Source: JAIXWP01 sp964428835
GTDB lineage: Bacteria; Bacteroidota; Bacteroidia; Flavobacteriales_D; Sanyastnellaceae
Assembly: GCA_964428835.1 (NCBI GenBank)
Contig: CAYRZQ010000015.1
Coordinates: 6,355-70,354, forward strand
DNA: 64,000 bases
Reading direction: 5' to 3'
The position numbers and the translations under genes are program-made. Below the pieces are notes generated by a model. That model made no database searches. It was not told the origin of the DNA and worked only from the letters and a program-made list of their open reading frames with translations. This document shows positions 1-7,573 of the stretch, piece after piece (position 1 is the stretch's first letter; each line of letters starts with the position of its first letter).

Positions 1-76
1 CATTGGGTATAGAAGCGAAATTACGCACGAGGTTTGGGCCCCAATAGCCAAAACCGATTATTGCCACATTTATCAT
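1..76 (-). CDS. Gfo/Idh/MocA-family oxidoreductase, N-terminal fragment
   Basis: Only the first 25 codons lie in the window; the gene runs off the left edge. Read from the ATG at 76 downwards, the peptide begins MINVAIIGFGYWGPNLVRNF. That is a beta strand followed by the glycine-rich turn GFGYWG of a Rossmann NAD(P)-binding fold. The GxGYWGPNL form is typical of Gfo/Idh/MocA sugar dehydrogenases found in nucleotide-sugar and surface-polysaccharide pathways. The substrate cannot be told from this fragment. The gene is divergent from the MerR-type regulator to its right. Confidence 0.7.
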   Translation of the reverse strand, partial: MINVAIIGFGYWGPNLVRNFASIPN

Positions 77-287
77 TTGATTTTTGTTAAGGCGCACAAA
101 TATAACGGCTCTAAAGCTTCAAAAGCAGGTTTTTTTCGGCTTCCAATTCTTCCTCAAAAGACAAAAAATTTGCATTAAAAAACCACTGCGAAATTAACAA
201 CGCATGGCTACAAAAATCAGGGGTTGTAGCGCGTTGAACAAAAGTGATTTATCTATGTTTGGAATTGGAAATAAGGAGTACGACGAC

Positions 288-1172
288 ATGAAGATGCAAG
301 AATTTACCATTAAAGATCTCGAAAATTTTTCGGGTATCAAGGCGCACACCATACGAATATGGGAGCAGCGCTATGGGCTGCTTGCACCCGATAGGACGGA
401 TACCAACATCCGAAAGTACACAGACAAAGACCTGAAATTTCTCCTGAATGTTTCGTTGTTAAACAACTTGGGATATAAAATTTCCCAAATCGCCACCATG
501 TCTGAGGATCAGATGAGGGAGGCCATCAGTCGTCATGCAGCTGCTCAGCAACCCGAGCAACACTTCTTACACATGCTGAAAATCAGCATGCTCAATTACG
601 ACGAAGAACTTTTTAACGAAGTCATCGAGCAATACATTAAGGAAAATGGACTGGAGAGAACGTTTAAGGAAGTGATCATTCCATTTATGAAGCAGATTGG
701 AATTCTCTGGCAGGCGAATGTGATTTGCCCTGCCCAAGAACACTTCATCTCCTCTATGGTTCGTCAAAAGATTTTCTCCCAAATCGATACATTACCCTTA
801 ATTCCGAAGACTAATTACATTCCCCATGTTTTATATCTTCCAGAATTGGAAATCCATGAGTTGTCTTTGATAATGATGCATTATTTACTGAAGCTCCGTG
901 GATATAGAAGTATATTTTTGGGTCAAAGTGTGCCTTTCGAAGACCTTCTTCAGGTTTATCAACGTTTGGGTCAGGTGAAATTTGTTTCAATTTTCACCAC
1001 TAATCCTTCAACAGTTTTAGTTCCCGACTACCTCAAGAAAATATCGCAAATTTTTGCAGACACGGGCTGCGAATTCCATATTACTGGCAATAACTTGCAG
1101 GGAATCAAGTCTCCTGACCCATCAATCATCAATATTTACAGTAATTCCGAGGAGCTTTCCAGACACCTCTGA
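288..1172 (+). CDS. CarH/LitR-like MerR regulator with B12-binding domain
   Basis: Predicted DNA-binding repressor of about 294 residues. It starts with a MerR helix-turn-helix (FTIKDLENFSGIKAHTIRIW...) followed by a helical bundle and a cobalamin-binding fold. The bundle carries W-x9-EH (W141, E151, H152 from this start), the signature around adenosylcobalamin in CarH photoreceptors. The next domain has ELEIHEL, matching the CarH ExHxxG loop that supplies the lower-axial histidine (H190), with Ser in place of the usual Gly. By family knowledge such proteins repress in the dark and release DNA when light breaks the Co-C bond; light sensing here is inference. An in-frame ATG at 204 exists, but 288 (or 294) is preferred because homologues begin just before the HTH and AGGAG lies 9 nt upstream of 288. 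A strong terminator follows. Confidence 0.85.
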   Translation: MKMQEFTIKDLENFSGIKAHTIRIWEQRYGLLAPDRTDTNIRKYTDKDLKFLLNVSLLNNLGYKISQIATMSEDQMREAISRHAAAQQPEQHFLHMLKISMLNYDEELFNEVIEQYIKENGLERTFKEVIIPFMKQIGILWQANVICPAQEHFISSMVRQKIFSQIDTLPLIPKTNYIPHVLYLPELEIHELSLIMMHYLLKLRGYRSIFLGQSVPFEDLLQVYQRLGQVKFVSIFTTNPSTVLVPDYLKKISQIFADTGCEFHITGNNLQGIKSPDPSIINIYSNSEELSRHL

Positions 1173-1189
1173 TCACAATAGCATACTAT

Positions 1190-1217
1190 AAAAGCCCTCC
1201 CATTGGAGGGCTTTTTT
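1190..1217 (+). terminator. Intrinsic terminator after the CarH-like gene
   Basis: A perfect inverted repeat, AAAAGCCCTCC / GGAGGGCTTTT, with a 4-nt loop and a run of six T. It separates the regulator from the downstream sigma factor, so the two are probably not one transcript. Confidence 0.9.
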
Positions 1218-1328
1218 GTTGTTACACCTTCTGAAAAGCCTGATTACAAAAACATAACACAACGTGAAAGGCTTGCCAGAGCTCAAAAAACTAAATTTGT
1301 TTAATCTTTTTAAGAAAAAACTTAAACA

Positions 1329-1336
1329 TAAATTTG
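1329..1336 (+). promoter_or_regulatory. Candidate -7 box (TAAATTTG) for the sigma factor gene
   Basis: Matches the Bacteroidetes -7 consensus TAnnTTTG. No good TTTG -33 element is seen at the usual spacing; a second TAAATTTG lies at 1292-1299. In the tandem arrangement of regulator then sigma gene, this spacer is where an operator for the CarH-like protein would be expected. Confidence 0.4.
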
Positions 1337-1390
1337 GAAGGTGACTTTTTCTGTTTAATATTTGTCATCAATAATTAAACAAGCAAAAAA

Positions 1391-1891
1391 ATGAGCACCT
1401 TAGAGTTTAACCAAATGTTGACTAGCAACGCCAAGTATCTCAAAGGCTTTGCGTACAACTTTACGCGCAATGTGGAAGATGCTGAGGATTTACTTCAGGA
1501 TACCATGCTCAAGGCACTACGCTATAAAGAGCATTTCCAAGAAGGCACCAATTTCAAAGGTTGGTTGTTTACCATCATGCGCAATATCTTCATCAACAAC
1601 TACAAGCGTAAGAAACTTCAAAATACCATCACTGACCAGACCACTAACCAATTCTATTTGAATTATGGTAAAGTTTCAGAGGACTTGGTAAACATGCGCG
1701 CCAACGAAAAGGACATCAACAAAGCGATTTCTGGTTTGACTTATGAATTCAGAACTCCTTTCCAAATGTTTATGGACGGATATCACTATGATGAAATTGC
1801 CAACGCGATGTCCATTCCAATGGGAACCGTGAAAAGCAGAATATTCCATGCACGCAAGCGCCTGATGGAAGATTTGAAAGATTTCAGATAA
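1391..1891 (+). CDS. ECF-type RNA polymerase sigma factor
   Basis: 166 residues. Region 2 is seen as NVEDAEDLLQDTMLKAL and FKGWLFTIMRNIFINNYKR, with the DLLQDT core-binding motif and the WLFTIMRN -10 recognition helix. Region 4 is YDEIANAMSIPMGTVKSRIF, a helix-turn-helix for -35/-33 recognition. Established context: in many Bacteroidetes a MerR-B12 regulator is followed by just this sort of sigma factor and then by carotenoid genes crtI and crtB. Here the next gene is a convergent methyltransferase and no crt genes are in the window. No anti-sigma gene is adjacent. The role in light response is inferred only from the neighbour. Confidence 0.9.
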   Translation: MSTLEFNQMLTSNAKYLKGFAYNFTRNVEDAEDLLQDTMLKALRYKEHFQEGTNFKGWLFTIMRNIFINNYKRKKLQNTITDQTTNQFYLNYGKVSEDLVNMRANEKDINKAISGLTYEFRTPFQMFMDGYHYDEIANAMSIPMGTVKSRIFHARKRLMEDLKDFR

Positions 1892-1892
1892 A

Positions 1893-2633
1893 TTAAATAG
1901 CGCGAAGTTTTGCGAGGTAGTGAAAGTTCGCATCGCGTTGAATTATTTCGCAATGCAGACCAGCTTTATCAGCAAGTTCTGCCAACAAAGCGGGATCGAT
2001 GTACATCCATTTGAATGGATCTGCATCGATCCCTTTGTATTTCAGATTGAAAGTTACCCTGCCGTAATAGTCTGTCTTTGAGTTGAAAGCTTCTTCAGCA
2101 TTCATTGTATTGTATAGGATATCCGTAGAGTCGCCAATGATATAACCTTTTGGAGCTAATAGGCGCTTGAGATGCTTCAAAAGTTTGAGCGTACCTTCCT
2201 CAGAACCCGCTAATCCCAGGCCATTCATTAATAGTAAAATCGTGTTATACGGAATTCCTTTAAGCTCAAAAATATCCTGATTGAGTATTCTCTTCACCCC
2301 TCTCAATCTCATCACTTCGCACGCAAGGGCAGATTTTTCGAGTGCAGTGACATCTAATTTTCTTTTTTGTAAAATGAGAGAGTGACAGCCGGCAGCGGCG
2401 CCAACATCCAGAACACTTCCTCTTGCATATCGCAGCGCCAATCGCTCGTAGCCGCGCATATTTTGATATTGCCTAAAAAAAAGTGATGGAAACATGTCAT
2501 CATCTTTCTTTCCGTTGATGAATACCTGAATCTTCTGATTTTTTCCAAAATGAAAATAGTCATGAATGGCCGCACCTAGGGGATCCTGGATAATCATCTC
2601 TTCACTTGCACTCGCGACCTGACTCATGTGCAC
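1893..2633 (-). CDS. Class I SAM-dependent methyltransferase
   Basis: 246 residues. Motif I is LDVGAAAGCHSLIL, followed by an acidic residue ending strand beta-2 (VTALEKS). Later NTILLLMNGLGL corresponds to motif IV/post-I of small-molecule methyltransferases. The N-terminal 50 residues (HDYFHFGKNQ...) have no motif I recognise. The substrate cannot be deduced. The gene converges on the sigma factor with a 1-nt gap, leaving no room for a terminator between the two. Confidence 0.8.
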   Translation of the reverse strand: MHMSQVASASEEMIIQDPLGAAIHDYFHFGKNQKIQVFINGKKDDDMFPSLFFRQYQNMRGYERLALRYARGSVLDVGAAAGCHSLILQKRKLDVTALEKSALACEVMRLRGVKRILNQDIFELKGIPYNTILLLMNGLGLAGSEEGTLKLLKHLKRLLAPKGYIIGDSTDILYNTMNAEEAFNSKTDYYGRVTFNLKYKGIDADPFKWMYIDPALLAELADKAGLHCEIIQRDANFHYLAKLRAI

Positions 2634-2658
2634 AAAATTATCTCAAAAGAATTTAATA

Positions 2659-2690
2659 TTCGTTATAAGCAACCTTTTTGAGTAAATTTG
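2659..2690 (+). promoter_or_regulatory. Promoter of the choice-of-anchor L gene
   Basis: TTCG at 2659-2662, a 20-nt spacer, then TAAATTTG at 2683-2690. This fits the Bacteroidetes -33/-7 layout with one mismatch in the -33 element. The ATG lies 30 nt downstream. Confidence 0.55.
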
Positions 2691-2720
2691 TTGTCTACCT
2701 TTCAATTAACTATATAACCG

Positions 2721-5700
2721 ATGCGCGCTTTATACAAATTGAGCTTCCTCCTCCTATTATTTCAAGGTGGCAAATTATATTCTCAGGCCACGATGGATTC
2801 CCTTTCAGTGCAGGAATACGTTCAAGACATTCTCTTAGGATCTGGTATTCAAGCCACCAACATATCTTACAGTGGCTGTCTTCACCAAATCGGTTACCTT
2901 CAAAACGCAAATGAACTAGGCTACGGTTTAAATAGCGGACTCGTTCTTGGAACTGAGCACGTTTTCAACGTGCTTCCAGATGAGCAGCAGTTTATGGATA
3001 CTTTTGAATGTCCCACATCTGGCGGCGACCCAGATTTGTTGACGATTGCAGGTTCAGTACCACCGCTCATTGGCGAAGATTTCAATGTATCCAGCGTTAA
3101 TGAGCAATCCATACTTGAATTTGATTTCACACCCACAGGTGATACGTTGCGTTTCAGATACATTTTTGCCAGCTCAGAGTATAATGCTTTCGAAAATTCA
3201 AACTTCAATGACGTCTTCGCATTCTTGCTAAGTGGCCCCGGTATTTCTGGTCCATACGCTGCTCCAGCGGGTTTTCCTGATGGTGCAATGAATATTGCAG
3301 TTGTTCCCAACTCTGATCCTGCTCTTCCGATTACTATATCCTCCGTAAATTTTGATTTTAACTCTGAGTTCTACGTTGACAATTCTGATGTAGAACCCTG
3401 GCAGCCTGATGGATTTACTGTTGTTCTGGAAGCTGTAGCTGAGGTTATTTGCGGTGAAACTTATCACATAAAACTAGCCATCGCCGACGGAACCGATAGC
3501 CAACTGGGTAGCTGGGTAGTTTTAGAAGAAGGTTCTTTCTCTTCAAATGCAGTGGTTGATGTAGATCTCAGTATTAACGTGGGTGGTCCAAACGCTGGAG
3601 TAGTATTTGAAGATTGCGGTGAAGCGCAAATTACCTTCACACGCGCTCCCGAGTCTCCACTCGACGTAGAAGATATGATCACCATTACATGGGGCGGTAG
3701 CGCCACAATGGGTGTTGATTATAATGAAATGCCAGACACAATCATCTTTGCTCCAGGTGTTCAAAGCGTAGTATATACAATCGACGCTGTAATGGACGGA
3801 ACCATAGAGGGCGCTGAACTAGTGGAGCTTGACATTCTGAACCTCGGTGCATGCGGTGGATCTGGACTTGTTTCTAACTTCAGCTTTTTCATTGCCGATG
3901 AACCCGAACCTCTCGTAGTAGAAGGATGGAACCAAACAATTTGTAATGGAATCACCCTCGAACTTGAGCCAATCATCACAGGCGGTTACGGAAACTTTGT
4001 ATTTGACTGGAGCACCGGACAAAATACACCAACGATTGAAGTTACTCCAGGCTTCGACACATCCTACAATGTCGTGGTATCGGATACATGCGGTATGCCT
4101 CCGGCAGATGCCGACTTTATAATAACTGTGCTTCAACTCCCTCCGCTTGAAGTCGAGATCACTAACGGTGATGTAATGCTTGAATGTGGAGGAAATGTCG
4201 AATTCGTTGCAGCGACATCTGGTGGAGATTCTAACTACACTTATGAATGGGAAAATGGAGAAGGAGACAACCTATGGGGCTTCGGAAATACTTTATTCTA
4301 CAGCTCATGGAATGGATCCGGTACCGTAATCGTTACTGTGACCGATGGGTGTAATTTTTCCGTCTCCGATTCGGTAAACGTCACCCTCAACGTTCCCCCT
4401 CTATCGGTTGACGTTCCGACGTCGCTGAGTATTCCTTGTAACACAAACTTTGATGTAGTTGTTTCACCTGTCGGCGGCGAAGGACCATTCAATTACAGCT
4501 GGATACTCAATGGAAACTGGGATTGGAATTTCTTTGGTAACACCTATACTTTAAATGCAAATGAACCAGGTGTTTTGGAAGTAAGCGTCGGTGATGCTTG
4601 CGGACAAAACGTAAGCGTAGAAATGCCCTTCACTATAACCAGTGCACCCGTAACATTTGATGTTCCAAGTGAACTTACTGGAACATGCGCCACAATATTC
4701 CAAATTCAACCTACCAACATCGTGAGCTCTGGAACAGTTACTTATAGTTGGCAAGTGAATGGAGTACAAGTTTCTACTCAGCCTATATTCTCGGATAATT
4801 TCGATGAAAACTCTACCGTTCTTTTGATCCTTACAGACGCGTGCAGTCAAACAGGTCAGGGAACAACCGATATCATTCTAGAAAATCCTGCCATCAATTT
4901 AAGTCTTGGTCCAGATGTATTTGGATCTTGCCTTGATGAAACTCTATTTAGTGCAACTATTTCGGGTGGTAGTGGTAGTTTTGAATATGCATGGGCTGTT
5001 GCTGATACATTATTTGGAACAACAGCTACCATCACCGTGCAGTCATTCGAAACAATCCCCGTTTCGCTTACAGTGACGGATGCTTGCGGCACTCAGGCAA
5101 CAGATCAACTGAATTATAATATCCCAAATATCCCAATCACTTTCATTCAACATCCTGACACAGTTGTTTGCCCTGGTACCAACCTCAATTTATTTGCCAT
5201 CGCTTCTGGTGGTGAAGGTGGATTTAGCTATGCATGGACAGGAAACAGTGCAGATACTTCTCATGTGCGCTACAACAACGTATTCAATAGCATGCTCGCA
5301 ACTATCACAGCAACAGATATCTGCGGTAAAGAAGAATCAACCACTATAAATGTTACGGTTTCACCTGTTGAGGCCTCTTTCAATTCACAAGAAATAGATA
5401 CAGATAGATATCTTTTCACGGATTTATCGACGACAGTGGAAGGAGTTATTTCTCAAGAATGGTTTGCAGATGGTGAGTTGGTTGGCGTTGGTAGTTCCAT
5501 TGAGCACCAATTCGACGGACTTGGCGAAAGCTTGTTTACACTCAGAGCCACAAACGAAATTGGATGCTGGGACACCATTAGCAGAGTCATCTTCTCTTCA
5601 CCTTTGATTTATGTTCCAAGTGCATTCACTCCAAACGGTGATGGAATAAACGATGTATTCATTATTGAAGGAAATAGCGTGAGAGAATTTGAGTTTAGAG

Positions 5701-5879
5701 TATTTGACCGTTGGGGTAACGTGGTATTTGAATCTACAGAAATGGAAAATCCATGGCTCGGAGATTTCCAATCTGGTGACTATTACGTTTCTACCGGAAT
5801 CTACAGCTATACTCTAAAAGTTATAGGATTTAGAAATGAAGTAATCGAACGTGTAGGCACAATACAAGTGGTGAGATAA
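2721..5879 (+). CDS. T9SS-exported choice-of-anchor L adhesin-like protein
   Basis: 1052 residues. An N-terminal signal peptide (MRALYKLSFLLLLFQGGKLYSQ) is followed by a choice-of-anchor L domain, about residues 30-265, recognisable from LLGSGIQATNISYSG and the LEFDFTPTGDTLRFRYIFASSEYN stretch. Next comes a Calx-beta-like segment and five or so PKD/SprB-like beta modules of about 90 residues, each with paired cysteines and TYEW/SYSW-type cores. The last 85 residues, beginning IYVPSAFTPNGDGINDVF and including FDRWGNVVF, are the type B T9SS sorting domain (gliding motility-associated C-terminal domain). The protein is therefore expected on the surface or released. The ligand is unknown. Confidence 0.92.
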   Translation: MRALYKLSFLLLLFQGGKLYSQATMDSLSVQEYVQDILLGSGIQATNISYSGCLHQIGYLQNANELGYGLNSGLVLGTEHVFNVLPDEQQFMDTFECPTSGGDPDLLTIAGSVPPLIGEDFNVSSVNEQSILEFDFTPTGDTLRFRYIFASSEYNAFENSNFNDVFAFLLSGPGISGPYAAPAGFPDGAMNIAVVPNSDPALPITISSVNFDFNSEFYVDNSDVEPWQPDGFTVVLEAVAEVICGETYHIKLAIADGTDSQLGSWVVLEEGSFSSNAVVDVDLSINVGGPNAGVVFEDCGEAQITFTRAPESPLDVEDMITITWGGSATMGVDYNEMPDTIIFAPGVQSVVYTIDAVMDGTIEGAELVELDILNLGACGGSGLVSNFSFFIADEPEPLVVEGWNQTICNGITLELEPIITGGYGNFVFDWSTGQNTPTIEVTPGFDTSYNVVVSDTCGMPPADADFIITVLQLPPLEVEITNGDVMLECGGNVEFVAATSGGDSNYTYEWENGEGDNLWGFGNTLFYSSWNGSGTVIVTVTDGCNFSVSDSVNVTLNVPPLSVDVPTSLSIPCNTNFDVVVSPVGGEGPFNYSWILNGNWDWNFFGNTYTLNANEPGVLEVSVGDACGQNVSVEMPFTITSAPVTFDVPSELTGTCATIFQIQPTNIVSSGTVTYSWQVNGVQVSTQPIFSDNFDENSTVLLILTDACSQTGQGTTDIILENPAINLSLGPDVFGSCLDETLFSATISGGSGSFEYAWAVADTLFGTTATITVQSFETIPVSLTVTDACGTQATDQLNYNIPNIPITFIQHPDTVVCPGTNLNLFAIASGGEGGFSYAWTGNSADTSHVRYNNVFNSMLATITATDICGKEESTTINVTVSPVEASFNSQEIDTDRYLFTDLSTTVEGVISQEWFADGELVGVGSSIEHQFDGLGESLFTLRATNEIGCWDTISRVIFSSPLIYVPSAFTPNGDGINDVFIIEGNSVREFEFRVFDRWGNVVFESTEMENPWLGDFQSGDYYVSTGIYSYTLKVIGFRNEVIERVGTIQVVR

Positions 5880-5901
5880 CAAATCCAAAATATTATATAT
5901 T

Positions 5902-5945
5902 GCGGCTGCCAAATATTCAAAATATGAGCAGCCGCATTTTTTTTA
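5902..5945 (+). terminator. Terminator-like hairpin overlapping the next gene's start
   Basis: GCGGCTGC at 5902-5909 pairs with GCAGCCGC at 5928-5935. The inner arms ATATT (5913-5917) and AATAT (5921-5925) also pair, and eight T follow from 5937. It is placed as the terminator of the upstream adhesin gene, but the ATG of the next gene (5924) is inside its 3' arm. Confidence 0.75.
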
Positions 5946-6610
5946 TACCCTTTCTATTCTCAGTTTTTTCGATTTCCCAAATCCATTTGGTTGATTTTAA
6001 TACAACGGGAAATACCTCCAGTGAATCCGTTGCTTTCAATGACAGCATAACGAATAACTTCGAGTACCTGAAAAAGTGTATGCAAGGCACATTCGATAGC
6101 GAACTGCAGAGCCAGCAAGATTCTGATTTCTTTCACATTAATTTAAGGATGACCCCTATTTGGGAAGAGTACACCAATGAAAAGCAATTCTTCTTATATG
6201 TAGAACAAGCAGTTGCGTCAAGCCTTGACAAGCCTTATAGACAGCGTATTTACAAAGTTGAGAAGCTTGACGAAAACAATTTCGTGAGCCATATATACAC
6301 CATGAATAGCCCAGAGCGATTTATTGGTAAGGGTCAAAATGATGTTATTTTTAAGGAAACCTCTCCTGATTCACTTCAGAGAAAGGATGGCTGTGAAGTG
6401 TATCTATCTTTTGACTCTGAAAAGAAGCATTTCAAGGGTTCTACAGGCAACAAAACCTGTCCGAGTGACCTGCGCGGAGCTAGTTACGCAAGCTCTATTG
6501 TCACCATCGAAGAAGGGCTCATGATCAGTTGGGATCAAGGCTTTGATAAAGAAGGAAAACAAGTTTGGGGAGCTGTAAAGGGCGGCTATATTTTCCGAAA
6601 GAAAAACTAG
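5924..6610 (+). CDS. CpcT/CpeT-family protein (chromophore lyase-like)
   Basis: 228 residues. After a signal peptide-like start (MSSRIFFIPFLFSVFSISQ) come the hallmarks of the CpcT/CpeT fold: MQGTFDSELQSQQD, LRMTPIWEE, QFFLYVEQAV, KPYRQRIYKV and, later, GCEVYLSF and GASYASSIVTIEEG. In cyanobacteria this family attaches bilins to phycobiliproteins. Nothing in the window suggests phycobiliproteins, so the substrate here is unknown and lyase activity is unproven. A TTG start at 5900 is possible, but the ATG at 5924 gives the better signal peptide. The stop codon overlaps that of the convergent gene (shared CTAG). The start lies within a terminator-like hairpin. Confidence 0.82.
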   Translation: MSSRIFFIPFLFSVFSISQIHLVDFNTTGNTSSESVAFNDSITNNFEYLKKCMQGTFDSELQSQQDSDFFHINLRMTPIWEEYTNEKQFFLYVEQAVASSLDKPYRQRIYKVEKLDENNFVSHIYTMNSPERFIGKGQNDVIFKETSPDSLQRKDGCEVYLSFDSEKKHFKGSTGNKTCPSDLRGASYASSIVTIEEGLMISWDQGFDKEGKQVWGAVKGGYIFRKKN

Positions 6611-7143
6611 TCTTGTTCTGTTCGGGACTCCAAAGCCACAAGTAAGTCAGCGATAAGTCCTACTTTTTGATCTTCTTTATTGCTTGATATAAATGCCCTT
6701 GCAAGAGAAGACCCTTCCAAAAGCTCACTCTCAGGAATAGCATCATCCATACTTTCTATAATGGTGAGGCACTCTATTGCTTCCTCAAAAGTGCCGTCAA
6801 TCGCTAGCTCTACAATAAATGCCACATCAGATACCGGTTGTAAACCCGAACTCCAAATAAAGCTTAGCAACTCTCTTTTGCTCGCTGCATAAGCTGGATT
6901 CTTCAAGGCTTCAATAAAGATATCATCAACACCCGAAACCTTTAACGACGCCAGCATTTCGCCTATTTCCGACTTAATAATAAGGTTTTTAGTGGTACAA
7001 AAAACTGCAATCAATGGCTCAACCAATTGACTACTCCCCTCCTCTTGGCAGCGGTGAATGGCTTTCATCACTGTTGTATCATCACCACTAAAGAGATCCT
7101 TCTTAATTTCTTCGGTTATCTTAGACTTCGTACTATTATTCAT
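6607..7143 (-). CDS. HEAT-repeat-like hypothetical protein
   Basis: 178 residues, acidic, no signal peptide or membrane segment, so probably cytoplasmic. Its helix pairs resemble degenerate HEAT/ARM repeats, for example SSQLVEPLIAVFCTTKNLIIKSEIGEMLASLK and GVDDIFIEALKNPAYAASKRELLSFIWSS. I do not recognise a specific family; a scaffold or regulator is possible but is only inference. The ATG at 7143 lies 4 nt after a perfect TATCTTTG box on the same strand, so the mRNA may be leaderless. It is divergent from the small secreted protein. Confidence 0.7.
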   Translation of the reverse strand: MNNSTKSKITEEIKKDLFSGDDTTVMKAIHRCQEEGSSQLVEPLIAVFCTTKNLIIKSEIGEMLASLKVSGVDDIFIEALKNPAYAASKRELLSFIWSSGLQPVSDVAFIVELAIDGTFEEAIECLTIIESMDDAIPESELLEGSSLARAFISSNKEDQKVGLIADLLVALESRTEQD

Positions 7144-7147
7144 ATTG

Positions 7148-7155
7148 CAAAGATA
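7148..7155 (-). promoter_or_regulatory. -7 box TATCTTTG, 4 nt before the ATG at 7143
   Basis: Perfect TAnnTTTG. The spacer to the start codon is CAAT, placing the expected transcription start at or next to the A of ATG. Confidence 0.55.
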
Positions 7156-7182
7156 ATTATTCGGAGTGAGGCAACTTCGTTG

Positions 7183-7190
7183 TATTTTTG
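7183..7190 (+). promoter_or_regulatory. -7 box TATTTTTG for the small secreted protein
   Basis: Perfect TAnnTTTG, 32 nt before the ATG at 7223. It lies downstream of an in-frame ATG at 7166, which argues against that earlier start. Confidence 0.5.
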
Positions 7191-7222
7191 AATGTCATAA
7201 CACCAAAGAAAACTTTTATAAA

Positions 7223-7573
7223 ATGAAAAGAATCCTTGCCATTATCGCTTTGTTCACCACTTTATCAGTTGGCGCACAAAATATCATTACCGCTGATAAT
7301 ATTACAGTGGAAATTAACAATCAGACTTCAAGAGAAGCTCTCATGGAGTTAAGAACCAATTTGGCTGCCCAAGGAATTAATTTTACCTACAACCCACAAT
7401 TTGACAATACGCGTAAGCTTGTAGCTATATCTTATAAAATTGCTACTACTACTGGTACTGTCATCGGCGAAGCTCAAAAAGTAAACCTCGCATCACCTGA
7501 AGCGAAGTCAAAGTTCATTCTAACAAAACAAAACGGAGCTTTTACGGCAACTTGCATCAACAACTGTAATTAA
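7223..7573 (+). CDS. Small secreted protein with BlaR1-tail-like domain
   Basis: 116 residues. The signal peptide is MKRILAIIALFTTLSVGAQ, so the mature protein is about 97 residues and periplasmic or secreted. The segment TVEINNQTSREALMELRTNLAAQGINFTYN resembles the C-terminal module found on Bacteroidetes M56/BlaR1-like peptidases (N-x-T-x-x-E-L-x-x-L-x-x-x-L-x-x-x-x-I-x-F-x-Y), here as a stand-alone protein. Two cysteines sit close together at the extreme C-terminus (CINNC). Function unknown. The start at 7223 is chosen because of the signal peptide and the promoter box. Its stop overlaps the stop of the convergent GSCFA gene in TTAA. Confidence 0.65.
   Translation: MKRILAIIALFTTLSVGAQNIITADNITVEINNQTSREALMELRTNLAAQGINFTYNPQFDNTRKLVAISYKIATTTGTVIGEAQKVNLASPEAKSKFILTKQNGAFTATCINNCN

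Noticed and set aside
1292..1299. Second TAAATTTG upstream of the sigma factor as a promoter
   Set aside because: It is 92 nt from the ATG and has no suitable -33 element; it was noted only as an alternative to 1329-1336.
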